In this document: positions 1 through 6,571 of the stretch, piece by piece | Layout of the letters: the number at the start of each line of letters is the position of its first letter | Position numbering within the stretch: the stretch's first letter is position 1 | Origin: Deltaproteobacteria bacterium | GTDB taxonomy: Bacteria > Desulfobacterota > BSN033 > UBA1163 | DNA length: 33,405 nucleotides | Assembly (NCBI GenBank): GCA_016875195.1 | Contig: VGRY01000049.1 | Location: 1 to 33,405, forward strand | Direction of reading: 5' to 3' | Translations under genes and position numbers: made by a program | Notes under the pieces: model-generated | The model's input: only the letters and a program-made list of their open reading frames with translations | What the model was told of the DNA's origin: nothing | Databases searched by the model: none

Positions 1-220
1 TAATGGTTCCATGATGCCTCCTGTCGGAGAACATCTTAAGTCGAAAATAAGGAATTTGCCAGCTTTGAAAAAAAAGAGATTTGTGAAATGTTTTCAATGC
101 CTTAAACTAAAACCCCGATCACCCTCTATTAAAATCCCTTCTTGGAAGATTATGGAATGACTTTTCCCTTGGTACTAACATTTGTTATCTATTCATCCTG
201 CTGTGTCAAAACTATTACAA

Positions 221-1150
221 TTAAATATCGCCTTCGATCAGGCATCTTTGTAATCCATTGATTTCGAGCCACCGATAGGCATGGTATTTACTCAACATGC
301 TTGCAACAAATTCTTCTGCGAGGAGAAAGTTGTCAAGGAAATAGAAGGGAATCTCCCACCGCTCCTGTGCCGCCAGAAGACTTCCCAAAACTGCATTGGG
401 ATGCGCGCAGGAATCTTCGTAGGGAGTTTTTAAAGTAGTCATTGACCCTTCGATCACAATACATTTCTTTTTGAAATTGGAAAGACCCTCGCACTTTTTA
501 ATGAAGTCTTTCCTCTCTTGAATGATAGATTTCACCAAATCAGGTAGGGTTTTTCTTTCAATAGCCACCTCGTCTTCTAAACCAAGAATGGTGTAATCTC
601 CGATTGGCAATCGCTTTCGAATTGTTCCTGCAAACCAGTCTGAAAATCTTTCGAATGTATAACCCATGTGTTCCTGGGAGTCGATTACCGCTGTAGGTTT
701 TGGAACATGAATTGCCTTTCCTTTTTGTCTAACTTTCAGCTTTGACCTTGGGGGAGGAACAGGGTATTTAGTACCGTCTTCTTCTAATGGCTCAAAAAGT
801 TCAAATTTGCCTTTATGGCATCTTGGGCATCTGACAGAACCTGGAGGAATGATTAAGAAGATGGGGTTTTTACACTTATGACAAACTCTCTTGGTCTTAC
901 GTGGGTTGATGCTTAACCAGAAGTCAAGCAGGGAAGAAAGAGGATTCTCGTATTCAACGATTTGGTATGCCTTAATCCTATCACAAGTAGGGCAATAAAT
1001 GTTTGCGATTAGACCATGGATAGGTCCGGACGATGCTTCGTAGAGGCTTCTATAATGCCTTTTTGCTCCTTTATCCTTACAATATGGCCAGGGGCCCTGG
1101 GTTTCAATAAAATAATGGCAGTGGTTGCAAGAATATTTGTACGTCTGCAC
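221..1150 (-). CDS. ERCC4/XPF-type nuclease domain protein with zinc ribbons
   Basis: The protein has 309 residues. The N-terminal half carries several Cys pairs typical of zinc ribbons (C8/C11, C53/C56, C90/C93, C108/C111). The C-terminal half, from about residue 154, matches the ERCC4 nuclease fold: a VIDSQE strand (D157, E160), the GDY motif (D185) and the ERKTLPDL signature (E198, R199, K200, D204), which corresponds to the catalytic ERKxxxD of XPF/Mus81 nucleases. By family knowledge this domain cuts structured or branched DNA. No helicase or helix-hairpin-helix domain is present, so it is a stand-alone nuclease module. The partner and pathway (repair, recombination or defence) cannot be told from the context. 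It lies upstream of no obvious operon partner and is separated by 144 bp from the vapC-like gene on the same strand. Confidence 0.75.
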   Translation of the reverse strand: MQTYKYSCNHCHYFIETQGPWPYCKDKGAKRHYRSLYEASSGPIHGLIANIYCPTCDRIKAYQIVEYENPLSSLLDFWLSINPRKTKRVCHKCKNPIFLIIPPGSVRCPRCHKGKFELFEPLEEDGTKYPVPPPRSKLKVRQKGKAIHVPKPTAVIDSQEHMGYTFERFSDWFAGTIRKRLPIGDYTILGLEDEVAIERKTLPDLVKSIIQERKDFIKKCEGLSNFKKKCIVIEGSMTTLKTPYEDSCAHPNAVLGSLLAAQERWEIPFYFLDNFLLAEEFVASMLSKYHAYRWLEINGLQRCLIEGDI

Positions 1151-1294
1151 AATTTTCCACTTTTGAAATCGAAAGAAAACCTGATAAATCCGAAGAGTTT
1201 TGGGTTTTTGATCCCGGCCTTAACAAGGGCCCAATATTCTTTTCTGGTTCACTAACCGAGGAGTTACGCCAGAAGTTTTTCAAACCAATACGGA

Positions 1295-1711
1295 TCAGTG
1301 TTTTTCGACTGGCAACCCTATCTTTTTGAGGGTATGGATGAATTTGAGATCGAACGTCACAATCACCGATTCCTTATAAAGAACTCCAAGGGAAGCCACG
1401 ACAGCATCTCCGAAGTCCGATATGGCTTCTGGCCAAAACTTAAAGACGGTGGGAAAATCAATTTCATGAACCAATTCAACTCCTGGCATCGCTAAAAAAT
1501 CTATAACCATTACCTGGATGTCATTCTTTGGAATATCGTACACTTTATCTAAAACATAGATGAACTCGGTTAAAACGTTTTGAGGGCATAGGATAACCCT
1601 TTTTAATCTTAAAACTTCCTGGAATATCTTGGCGATTTTTTTCTGCTGATCCGGATTGCGATCGGTCACATAGGATATCAGAGCGTTTGCATCAAGAATA
1701 TATTTCTTCAC
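1295..1711 (-). CDS. vapC: PIN-domain toxin, VapC family
   Basis: This is a 138-residue PIN domain protein. The four acidic residues expected for metal-dependent ribonuclease activity are visible: D7 in LDANAL, E49 in LTEF, D102 in FGDA and D121 in TFDL. The length is normal for VapC. The start codon overlaps the last four bases of the upstream AbrB-type gene (ATGA arrangement), the usual translational coupling of an antitoxin-toxin pair. Family knowledge says VapC toxins cut tRNA or rRNA; the exact target is not predictable here. It reads as an intact, probably active type II toxin. Confidence 0.85.
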   Translation of the reverse strand: MKKYILDANALISYVTDRNPDQQKKIAKIFQEVLRLKRVILCPQNVLTEFIYVLDKVYDIPKNDIQVMVIDFLAMPGVELVHEIDFPTVFKFWPEAISDFGDAVVASLGVLYKESVIVTFDLKFIHTLKKIGLPVEKH

Positions 1712-1941
1712 CGATATCTCTCCACCCGCATGGTTCGGGCCTGCTCGATGTCAGCAGGGATGTCTCCTTTTCCTGTTTTGACAGTATTCTTGTATTGTAG
1801 AAATTTTTTCTGGGCAGGGTATACAACGACCTTTCCTCTCTCAATTTTCCATTCCAGGGCATCCTGGACCGAAAGTTTGAGATTCTCCCTTACGGCCTTC
1901 GGAATGGTCGTTTGAAATTTTGAAGTGATGACCGATTGCAT
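1708..1941 (-). CDS. AbrB/SpoVT-type antitoxin of the VapC toxin
   Basis: The protein has 77 residues. The N-terminus, with SKFQTTIPKAVRENL, is a swapped-hairpin AbrB DNA-binding domain (about residues 1-45). The C-terminal tail would wrap the toxin. It starts at an ATG preceded by a strong AAGGAG ribosome-binding site about six bases upstream and overlaps vapC by four bases. Upstream lies an excellent promoter with an inverted repeat over the -10 box, consistent with autorepression by this protein alone or in complex with VapC. Confidence 0.85.
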   Translation of the reverse strand: MQSVITSKFQTTIPKAVRENLKLSVQDALEWKIERGKVVVYPAQKKFLQYKNTVKTGKGDIPADIEQARTMRVERYR

Positions 1942-1961
1942 TTTTTTCTCCTTTTCTAAGA

Positions 1962-2007
1962 TTCCTTACAACAAATTTATTATATCGTAAGGAACACCAA
2001 CGGTCAA
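1962..2007 (-). promoter_or_regulatory. Promoter and operator of the AbrB-VapC pair
   Basis: Read on the minus strand: -35 TTGACC (2002-2007), a 17-bp spacer, then -10 TATAAT (1979-1984), a near-consensus sigma-70 type promoter. An inverted repeat with 8-bp arms, TTCCTTAC at 1962-1969 and GTAAGGAA at 1987-1994, brackets the -10 box. It is a plausible operator for the AbrB-type antitoxin encoded just downstream. Confidence 0.75.
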
Positions 2008-2036
2008 GCATTTCCTTAAAAAGAACTTGAATGGAT

Positions 2037-2208
2037 GTAACACTTTAGCTCTTTGAAAAGAAGAAGTTCATGATTCAATTGATCAAAAGAATCATCATAA
2101 AATCCCCCTTAATCCCCTTTTCCAAAGGGGGAGAGGCTTTACCTCCCTTTGGCAAAGGGAGGTCGGGAGGGATTTTATAAAAGGTTTTTCAAAGCGCTAA
2201 AGTGTTAC
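2037..2208. mobile_element. 172-bp MITE-like element with terminal inverted repeats and 8-bp target duplication
   Basis: The ends are 23-bp terminal inverted repeats, 2037-2059 and 2186-2208, beginning GTAACACTTTAG and differing at one position. The element is flanked on both sides by the direct repeat GAATGGAT (2029-2036 and 2209-2216), which looks like an 8-bp target-site duplication. It has no coding capacity. Its interior is a pair of strong hairpins: CCCCTTTT against AAGGGGG, and CCTCCCTTTG against CAAAGGGAGG. A related left end with one terminal repeat occurs at 33226, and the double-hairpin core recurs without the terminal repeats at 15690-15780. It would need a transposase supplied in trans; none is in the window. 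Confidence 0.85.
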
Positions 2209-2220
2209 GAATGGATATAG

Positions 2221-2253
2221 GTCGGGGAATGGTTTTGTGTCGGGGAATGGTTT
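2221..2253. repeat. Short tandem duplication
   Basis: The 15-base unit GTCGGGGAATGGTTT occurs at 2221-2235 and again at 2239-2253, an 18-bp period. It lies in the non-coding stretch between the MITE-like element and the 3' end of the mazF-like gene. Apart from these two elements I see nothing else in the gap 1942-2364. Confidence 0.6.
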
Positions 2254-2364
2254 AGGGGTAACCCTGAGTATAGGAGGAATGTTAATGGCCACAGGGTTGT
2301 TTCCATCGAAGAACCATGCGATCAAAGTAAGAAATCAGGAACATTTGCGCTTGAAAAAGAATTT

Positions 2365-2721
2365 CTATCCGATTTCTCTTGGTTCAATGAGAAGGGAAAT
2401 GCCGTCTATGATTTCTCTGATTCGGGTGGGGGATAAGGAGCCAATTTTTTCGATGAGATCTGATTTGTTCACTGTGATCATTTGTGTGATATTGACGACA
2501 CTTTCTTTTTTGAGATTACCCTCTCCTTTTCTGAGAAGGACATTGCCAGGGGACCTGGCTCTGGCGAGGTTGGAGGTAAGCGCACAGAGCACAACGGTAT
2601 TGATCTTACTTTGATTGAATAGATTATTCTGGATGACCATATGAGGATGGCGGTATCCCGGCTCAGAACCCTTCGGGGGTCCAAGGCTTACCCAGAAAAT
2701 ATCACCCTGCTTGATATTCAC
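2365..2721 (-). CDS. mazF: MazF/PemK-family endoribonuclease toxin
   Basis: The protein has 118 residues with the MazF/PemK fold signature: an N-terminal QGDIFWVSLGPPKGSEPG strand-loop, then RHPHMVIQNN (the conserved R-P-V-hydrophobic segment) and the TSNL segment seen in PemK-like toxins. The length is typical. By family it is a ribosome-independent mRNA interferase. It overlaps the upstream ribbon-helix-helix antitoxin gene by four bases, so the two are translationally coupled. There is no sign of truncation. Confidence 0.85.
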   Translation of the reverse strand: MNIKQGDIFWVSLGPPKGSEPGYRHPHMVIQNNLFNQSKINTVVLCALTSNLARARSPGNVLLRKGEGNLKKESVVNITQMITVNKSDLIEKIGSLSPTRIREIIDGISLLIEPREIG

Positions 2722-2966
2722 TTCGGTTCTTTCTGTATTTTCTTAGAATAGTATCGCTTGCTTTCTTCTCTCAGAGTTGTTTCTTCTAAAGATTCTGGCT
2801 CTGAATATACTTCATTCAATGCATTCAAGAGTTGCTGGGATTTCAATTTTTCCAAAAAATCCTTCACTGCCATCACGAACACTTCGCTCCTCGAATATTG
2901 GTGTTCCTTAGAAAACTTTTCGACCTCTTTGAATACCTCATCCGGTATGGATATGGCCGTTTTCAT
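2718..2966 (-). CDS. Ribbon-helix-helix antitoxin (MazE-like/CopG-type)
   Basis: The protein has 82 residues. The N-terminus KTAISIPDEVFKEVEKFS followed by SRSEVFVMAVKDFLE is a classical ribbon-helix-helix domain. The acidic, charged C-terminal half is the likely toxin-binding tail. No Shine-Dalgarno sequence precedes the ATG, and the -10 box of the promoter ends only six bases before it, so translation may be leaderless. The overlap with the toxin gene marks it as its antitoxin. Confidence 0.8.
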   Translation of the reverse strand: MKTAISIPDEVFKEVEKFSKEHQYSRSEVFVMAVKDFLEKLKSQQLLNALNEVYSEPESLEETTLREESKRYYSKKIQKEPK

Positions 2967-2972
2967 AAAATC

Positions 2973-3001
2973 ATTATGACAAAAAGTTATACCGAAGTCA
3001 A
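2973..3001 (-). promoter_or_regulatory. Promoter of the RHH-MazF pair, predicted leaderless
   Basis: On the minus strand: TTGACT (2996-3001), a 17-bp spacer, CATAAT (2973-2978). The antitoxin ATG begins seven bases after the -10 box, which is where transcription would normally start, so the transcript would have almost no 5' leader. Confidence 0.65.
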
Positions 3002-3207
3002 TACCACATTGGTAGTCTTTTTCATCAATAAAGGTTATGGAGCCCTGAAGGCCTGGGAGAAGTTGATGAATTCAAAGGGGTAGATTTCGATTCCGTGAAC
3101 ATTCTGCCGTTTTCCCAAGATTTGATCTTCGTAAAACAGGCTCTTTCTCACAGTAGTTTAAAAAATAACAAGATGGGACAAAGGGTAATTCATAAAGAGA
3201 GGTTGTA
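2977..3207 (+). pseudogene. Remnant of an unrecognised gene, frameshifted
   Basis: A short frame from the ATG at 2977 runs 35 codons to a TAG at about 3082. A +1 shift there opens a further 42 codons to the TAA at 3205, and the two halves read as one protein-like stretch (…WEKLMNSKG / VDFDSVNILPF…). Both halves have ordinary amino-acid composition. I do not recognise the family. The start overlaps the divergent antitoxin promoter, so the 5' end is probably missing. It may be chance; confidence is low. Confidence 0.25.
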
Positions 3208-3237
3208 AGAAAAAACCATTATTGCGGTTGCCAGACC

Positions 3238-3441
3238 CTACCAAGTTTTTTTTCGAAAAGATTCAACAGTTCTCTGAAGTCGGAATTCGTCAGCATCTTT
3301 ACCTCGAAGCAAGAAGTAGTCCCGCAGCATTTCCGATACCGCCTCAAAAATGGCACGATCACCCTGGGATTGCCAGAAGCGAATGTCGAATGAACGTTTA
3401 TCATCCTTGATTCGCTGATAATTCTCTTCGATTACTCTCAT
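3238..3441 (-). CDS. Small conserved hypothetical protein
   Basis: The protein has 67 residues, is charged and predicted largely helical, and contains a DIRFWQSQGDRAIFEAVSEM segment. An AGGAGAGG ribosome-binding site directly precedes the ATG, which supports real translation. I recognise no characterised domain; the look is that of small proteins found near toxin-antitoxin loci. It stands alone between the decayed gene and the radical SAM gene. Confidence 0.5.
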   Translation of the reverse strand: MRVIEENYQRIKDDKRSFDIRFWQSQGDRAIFEAVSEMLRDYFLLRGKDADEFRLQRTVESFRKKTW

Positions 3442-3557
3442 TTCCTCTCCTGCCCAAGAGGTAAAATAACCTTCGCTTGATTCAGTTAGATACTATCACT
3501 AAATAGCAACAATTAAAAGACCAAATTTGAGAAATAAATAGCATGAAAGGTTTTTCT

Positions 3558-5207
3558 TCAACGGGCACTTCTGTTCATGACGAAGAAGGGGGCATGATTG
3601 GAGGTGAAGACAGGAGGATCTCTTCTTAAAATCGAGGCAATAGCAGGATGTCGTTTGAATTCTTTGTCAAGGAATTGTCTGACCAATGGTCTGCTCCATC
3701 CCTTGGGGTGGTCGAAACCGGTATAGAGGGAGAGGTCTCCCTCGTAAAAAACTTCTGTTTTCATTGGTTGGGCTTCAGGTCCATAAATTGGCATATTGAA
3801 TATAGCGAGATTTAAAAAATCGATATACTCATGGTGCTTCACAACAAACTCCAGAGTTCTTCTTGCTTCTTCCACCCCTTCCGAGGGAGTTCCAAAAAGA
3901 AGATAGACATAGGTGGCGATGCCTGCTTTTTTCAAATTTCTTAAAGTGACGGAAGCTTCCTCCAGATCAATCCCCTTGTGCAAATGGTCGAGTATACTCT
4001 GGTCTCCTGATTCCACGCCAAGTTTTAACATCACACATCCCGATTGTTTCAATCCCAAACAGAAATCCGGATCATTCAGATGGTGAGTGATCCTGGCAAA
4101 ACCATACCAGGGGACTCCGGGTGGATGCTCCATCATTTCCTTCATCAGTGAGGGACTGATCGCATTGTCGAGAAGATGGATCAAAACAGGTTTGTCTCTT
4201 TCAGCAAACTTACGAAGATCACGGGTCACCTTATTCATTGGAACAGAGACATAAGGATTTCCCTCGGCTCTTTCCGGGCAGAAGGAACATCTGTTCCAAT
4301 AACACCCGCTTGAAGCGCTGTAGGGGAGGATTGGTCCGGGAGCAAAGTAATCATTTAGAGGGAAAGACTCATAATTTGGTGCATAAGGATCATTCCCCAA
4401 CACCCTCTCACTGCATCCGTTTAAGCCCTTTACCCCGTTAGAAATAATATCCCACTGCCCAGCGGGGGGGGCACATTTTAGAATAATTCCAGGAGGGTTT
4501 AATGCCTCGCCGGAATTTCTAACGGGGCGAACCCCCATGAGTGAAAGCAACGGTTCCTCTCCTGGTCCAGCCACAAGATGATCAACCAGTCCTTCAAAAG
4601 GGTTTTTCCAATGAGGCCTTTTCATCCATGAGGTGACAAGACCTCCGCCCAAAACAATTTTTACTCCTGGATAATCCTGCCTAAGAAAGCCAATCATGGC
4701 AAACGTGGATAGCGCTTGACTTAAGTAGTTAAGCGAGAAACCAATCCAGGAAGGCTGTTGCACTTTAAGAAGGTCAGTGAGCCGTTTTTGAAAATAGGGA
4801 TAAAAAGGATTGTCCCAAGGATTTTCTGCGACACGGATAAGATCCGCGCTTCTTACCGGAGAGAGAGAGTCATGTTCGTAGTTTGCCAATCCCACACGAA
4901 CACCAGTTGCACTTGGTGTCATCTTAAGTAGCCGATTCAGGTCAATGACGGCTCGGCGGTAACGACCTGAATCCCGATAAGCCTCCCAACTCTTCAACGA
5001 ATCGAGATGTCTGGAAAGATGACGGAGCGCCCGGGAGGTCCAGGTATCTGATGATCCGGGTGATGAATGTAGAAGATAGAGGAGACCTTCTAAGTTTGCA
5101 TCCAGCACCGAGTAATTGATCCTATGGTGATTCAATGCACCGTAGAGTCTGGCAATTCCTGCTGGAGGTTCACTTGGCTTGGAAACAGGAGGGTGAATGA
5201 GAAGCAT
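3558..5207 (-). CDS. Radical SAM protein with N-terminal cobalamin-binding-like domain
   Basis: The protein has 549 residues. The N-terminus (LLIHPPVSKPSEPPAGIARL) and the segment near residues 155-230 (GFSLNYLSQAL…KIVLGGGLVTS) have the pattern of B12-binding radical SAM proteins, although no DxHxxG cobalamin motif is evident. The cluster motif is GCYWNRCSFCPE with Cys at 302, 307 and 310, spacing CX4CX2C instead of the canonical CX3CX2C. A downstream GVESGDQSILDHLHKGI stretch is the usual SAM-binding region of Elp3/MiaB-like enzymes. The substrate is unknown. It is followed at 165 bp by nfo on the same strand but need not be co-transcribed with it. Confidence 0.75.
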   Translation of the reverse strand: MLLIHPPVSKPSEPPAGIARLYGALNHHRINYSVLDANLEGLLYLLHSSPGSSDTWTSRALRHLSRHLDSLKSWEAYRDSGRYRRAVIDLNRLLKMTPSATGVRVGLANYEHDSLSPVRSADLIRVAENPWDNPFYPYFQKRLTDLLKVQQPSWIGFSLNYLSQALSTFAMIGFLRQDYPGVKIVLGGGLVTSWMKRPHWKNPFEGLVDHLVAGPGEEPLLSLMGVRPVRNSGEALNPPGIILKCAPPAGQWDIISNGVKGLNGCSERVLGNDPYAPNYESFPLNDYFAPGPILPYSASSGCYWNRCSFCPERAEGNPYVSVPMNKVTRDLRKFAERDKPVLIHLLDNAISPSLMKEMMEHPPGVPWYGFARITHHLNDPDFCLGLKQSGCVMLKLGVESGDQSILDHLHKGIDLEEASVTLRNLKKAGIATYVYLLFGTPSEGVEEARRTLEFVVKHHEYIDFLNLAIFNMPIYGPEAQPMKTEVFYEGDLSLYTGFDHPKGWSRPLVRQFLDKEFKRHPAIASILRRDPPVFTSNHAPFFVMNRSAR

Positions 5208-5221
5208 GCCGTGTTTAGAAA

Positions 5222-5372
5222 AAAAGAGTTTTGTCTCAAAGCAACAATAACGACCGACGTTTATCGTTGTAGAAACTCGTATCGATGTTCGGTTGTCGAA
5301 ACTGGAGACTCGTATTATTATCGAGCTTCGAATTCCTGGCTTCGAGTTTCGATACGAGCATCGTCAACGTAA
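5222..5372. repeat. Degenerate palindromic repeat tract
   Basis: The gap between nfo and the radical SAM gene is rich in variants of GTATCGA, CGAGTTTCGA and CGAGCATCG in both orientations. This suggests eroded copies of a palindromic intergenic repeat. The boundaries are approximate. Confidence 0.35.
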
Positions 5373-5378
5373 ACTTTT

Positions 5379-6218
5379 CTACTCCACAAGACTTTTAATC
5401 ACTTTCATGTTCTTTAAATCCTCGACCGTGTCTTTTCTCGGAGTCTCCATGATTCCTGGAAGATGTTTTAATAAGGGATGGTTGATTAAATGCCTGAATC
5501 CCTCAAGTCCAATATGGCCCTCGCCGATGTGCCAGTGCCGGTCCTTTCTCGATCCAAGCAGCGTCTTTGAATCGTTCAGATGAAGAAGGTGGAGGCGTTT
5601 CATGCCGATCGTCTTATCGAAGGATTCGAGCGTCTTCTCAATCCCATCTTTTTTTGAGAGGTCATACCCCGCCTCAAAAGCGTGGGCAATGTCTAAGCAA
5701 ATTCCGATCCTGTCTCTTTGCTCAACCCTTTCGATGATCTTTTTGATTTGATTAAACTCATAACCGATCTCCGTTCCCTGGCCAGAGGTATTTTCGAGAA
5801 GGAGTGTGACAGGGTTTTTTACCCGATCAAAAACCTGATTGATCGCCCATGCTACTGCCTCAATCGCTTCATCCTCAGAAGAGTCCATTCGATGCCCGAT
5901 ATGGATAATCAGATAGTGAGCCCCTAACTGGGCCGCTCTTTCGAGGTCGATCACAATCGAATCGATTGAACGGTTGTAAAATTTCGATTCTTTTGAAGCG
6001 ACATTCGGAAGATAAGGAAGATGGAGAAAGAGGGGAGAGATGCTGGATGACTGAATCGATCTCCGGAATATTTCTACTTCATCGTGATCGAGAGAACCAT
6101 ATTTCCATCCTCTTGGATTTCGGGAGAAGAACTGAATCGTTTCACATCCTCGAATCGTCGCTCTATCCAGTATCTTGGAAAACCCTCCAGACATGGAGAT
6201 GTGAAATCCGAATCGCAT
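5379..6218 (-). CDS. nfo: Endonuclease IV (AP endonuclease)
   Basis: The protein has 279 residues, a normal length. It hydrolyses DNA 5' to abasic sites in base-excision repair using three zinc ions. All nine metal ligands of the E. coli enzyme are present with identical spacing: H66, H106, E142, D176, H179, H213, D226, H228 and E258. Signature stretches are LENTSGQG, CLDIAHAFEAGYD and HIGEGHIG. The start at MRFGFHISMSGG fits the family N-terminus. It is intact. Confidence 0.95.
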   Translation of the reverse strand: MRFGFHISMSGGFSKILDRATIRGCETIQFFSRNPRGWKYGSLDHDEVEIFRRSIQSSSISPLFLHLPYLPNVASKESKFYNRSIDSIVIDLERAAQLGAHYLIIHIGHRMDSSEDEAIEAVAWAINQVFDRVKNPVTLLLENTSGQGTEIGYEFNQIKKIIERVEQRDRIGICLDIAHAFEAGYDLSKKDGIEKTLESFDKTIGMKRLHLLHLNDSKTLLGSRKDRHWHIGEGHIGLEGFRHLINHPLLKHLPGIMETPRKDTVEDLKNMKVIKSLVE

Positions 6219-6442
6219 CGTTGAGAACCTTTATAAGAAGCAAAATAATAGATTAAAACAAGGATATTCAAATCACATATTTCATGTCAAGGCCTAAAAG
6301 TGAGAACTCAAAAAAACTTCTATTCGGTTTCTGATTCCACAAATAATTCTTTATTTTCAATATGTTTCTAATTAATGTCATCGTTCTATCATCGGTAAAA
6401 CCAGAGGGCTCAAGGCTTTTTTTTAAATCTCATCTTTTTTTC

Positions 6443-6471
6443 TTGACAAATTTTGCGGGTTGTTCTATTGA
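6443..6471 (+). promoter_or_regulatory. Candidate promoter of the fdhA-nuo operon
   Basis: TTGACA at 6443-6448 is a perfect -35 box. Seventeen bases later TATTGA (6466-6471) is a weak -10. About 100 bases of leader follow before fdhA at 6572, ending in a GAGGAGAA ribosome-binding site. The rest of the gap 6219-6571 is AT-rich and shows no gene. Confidence 0.5.
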
Positions 6472-6571
6472 ATAGTGGCAAATTAAATATTTCACAAAGT
6501 TTTAGCAGCCATTAACTGAAAATAGGCGGTGTGCCTTGTGAGGCACACAATTTTTAGAGGAGAAGATCGCG

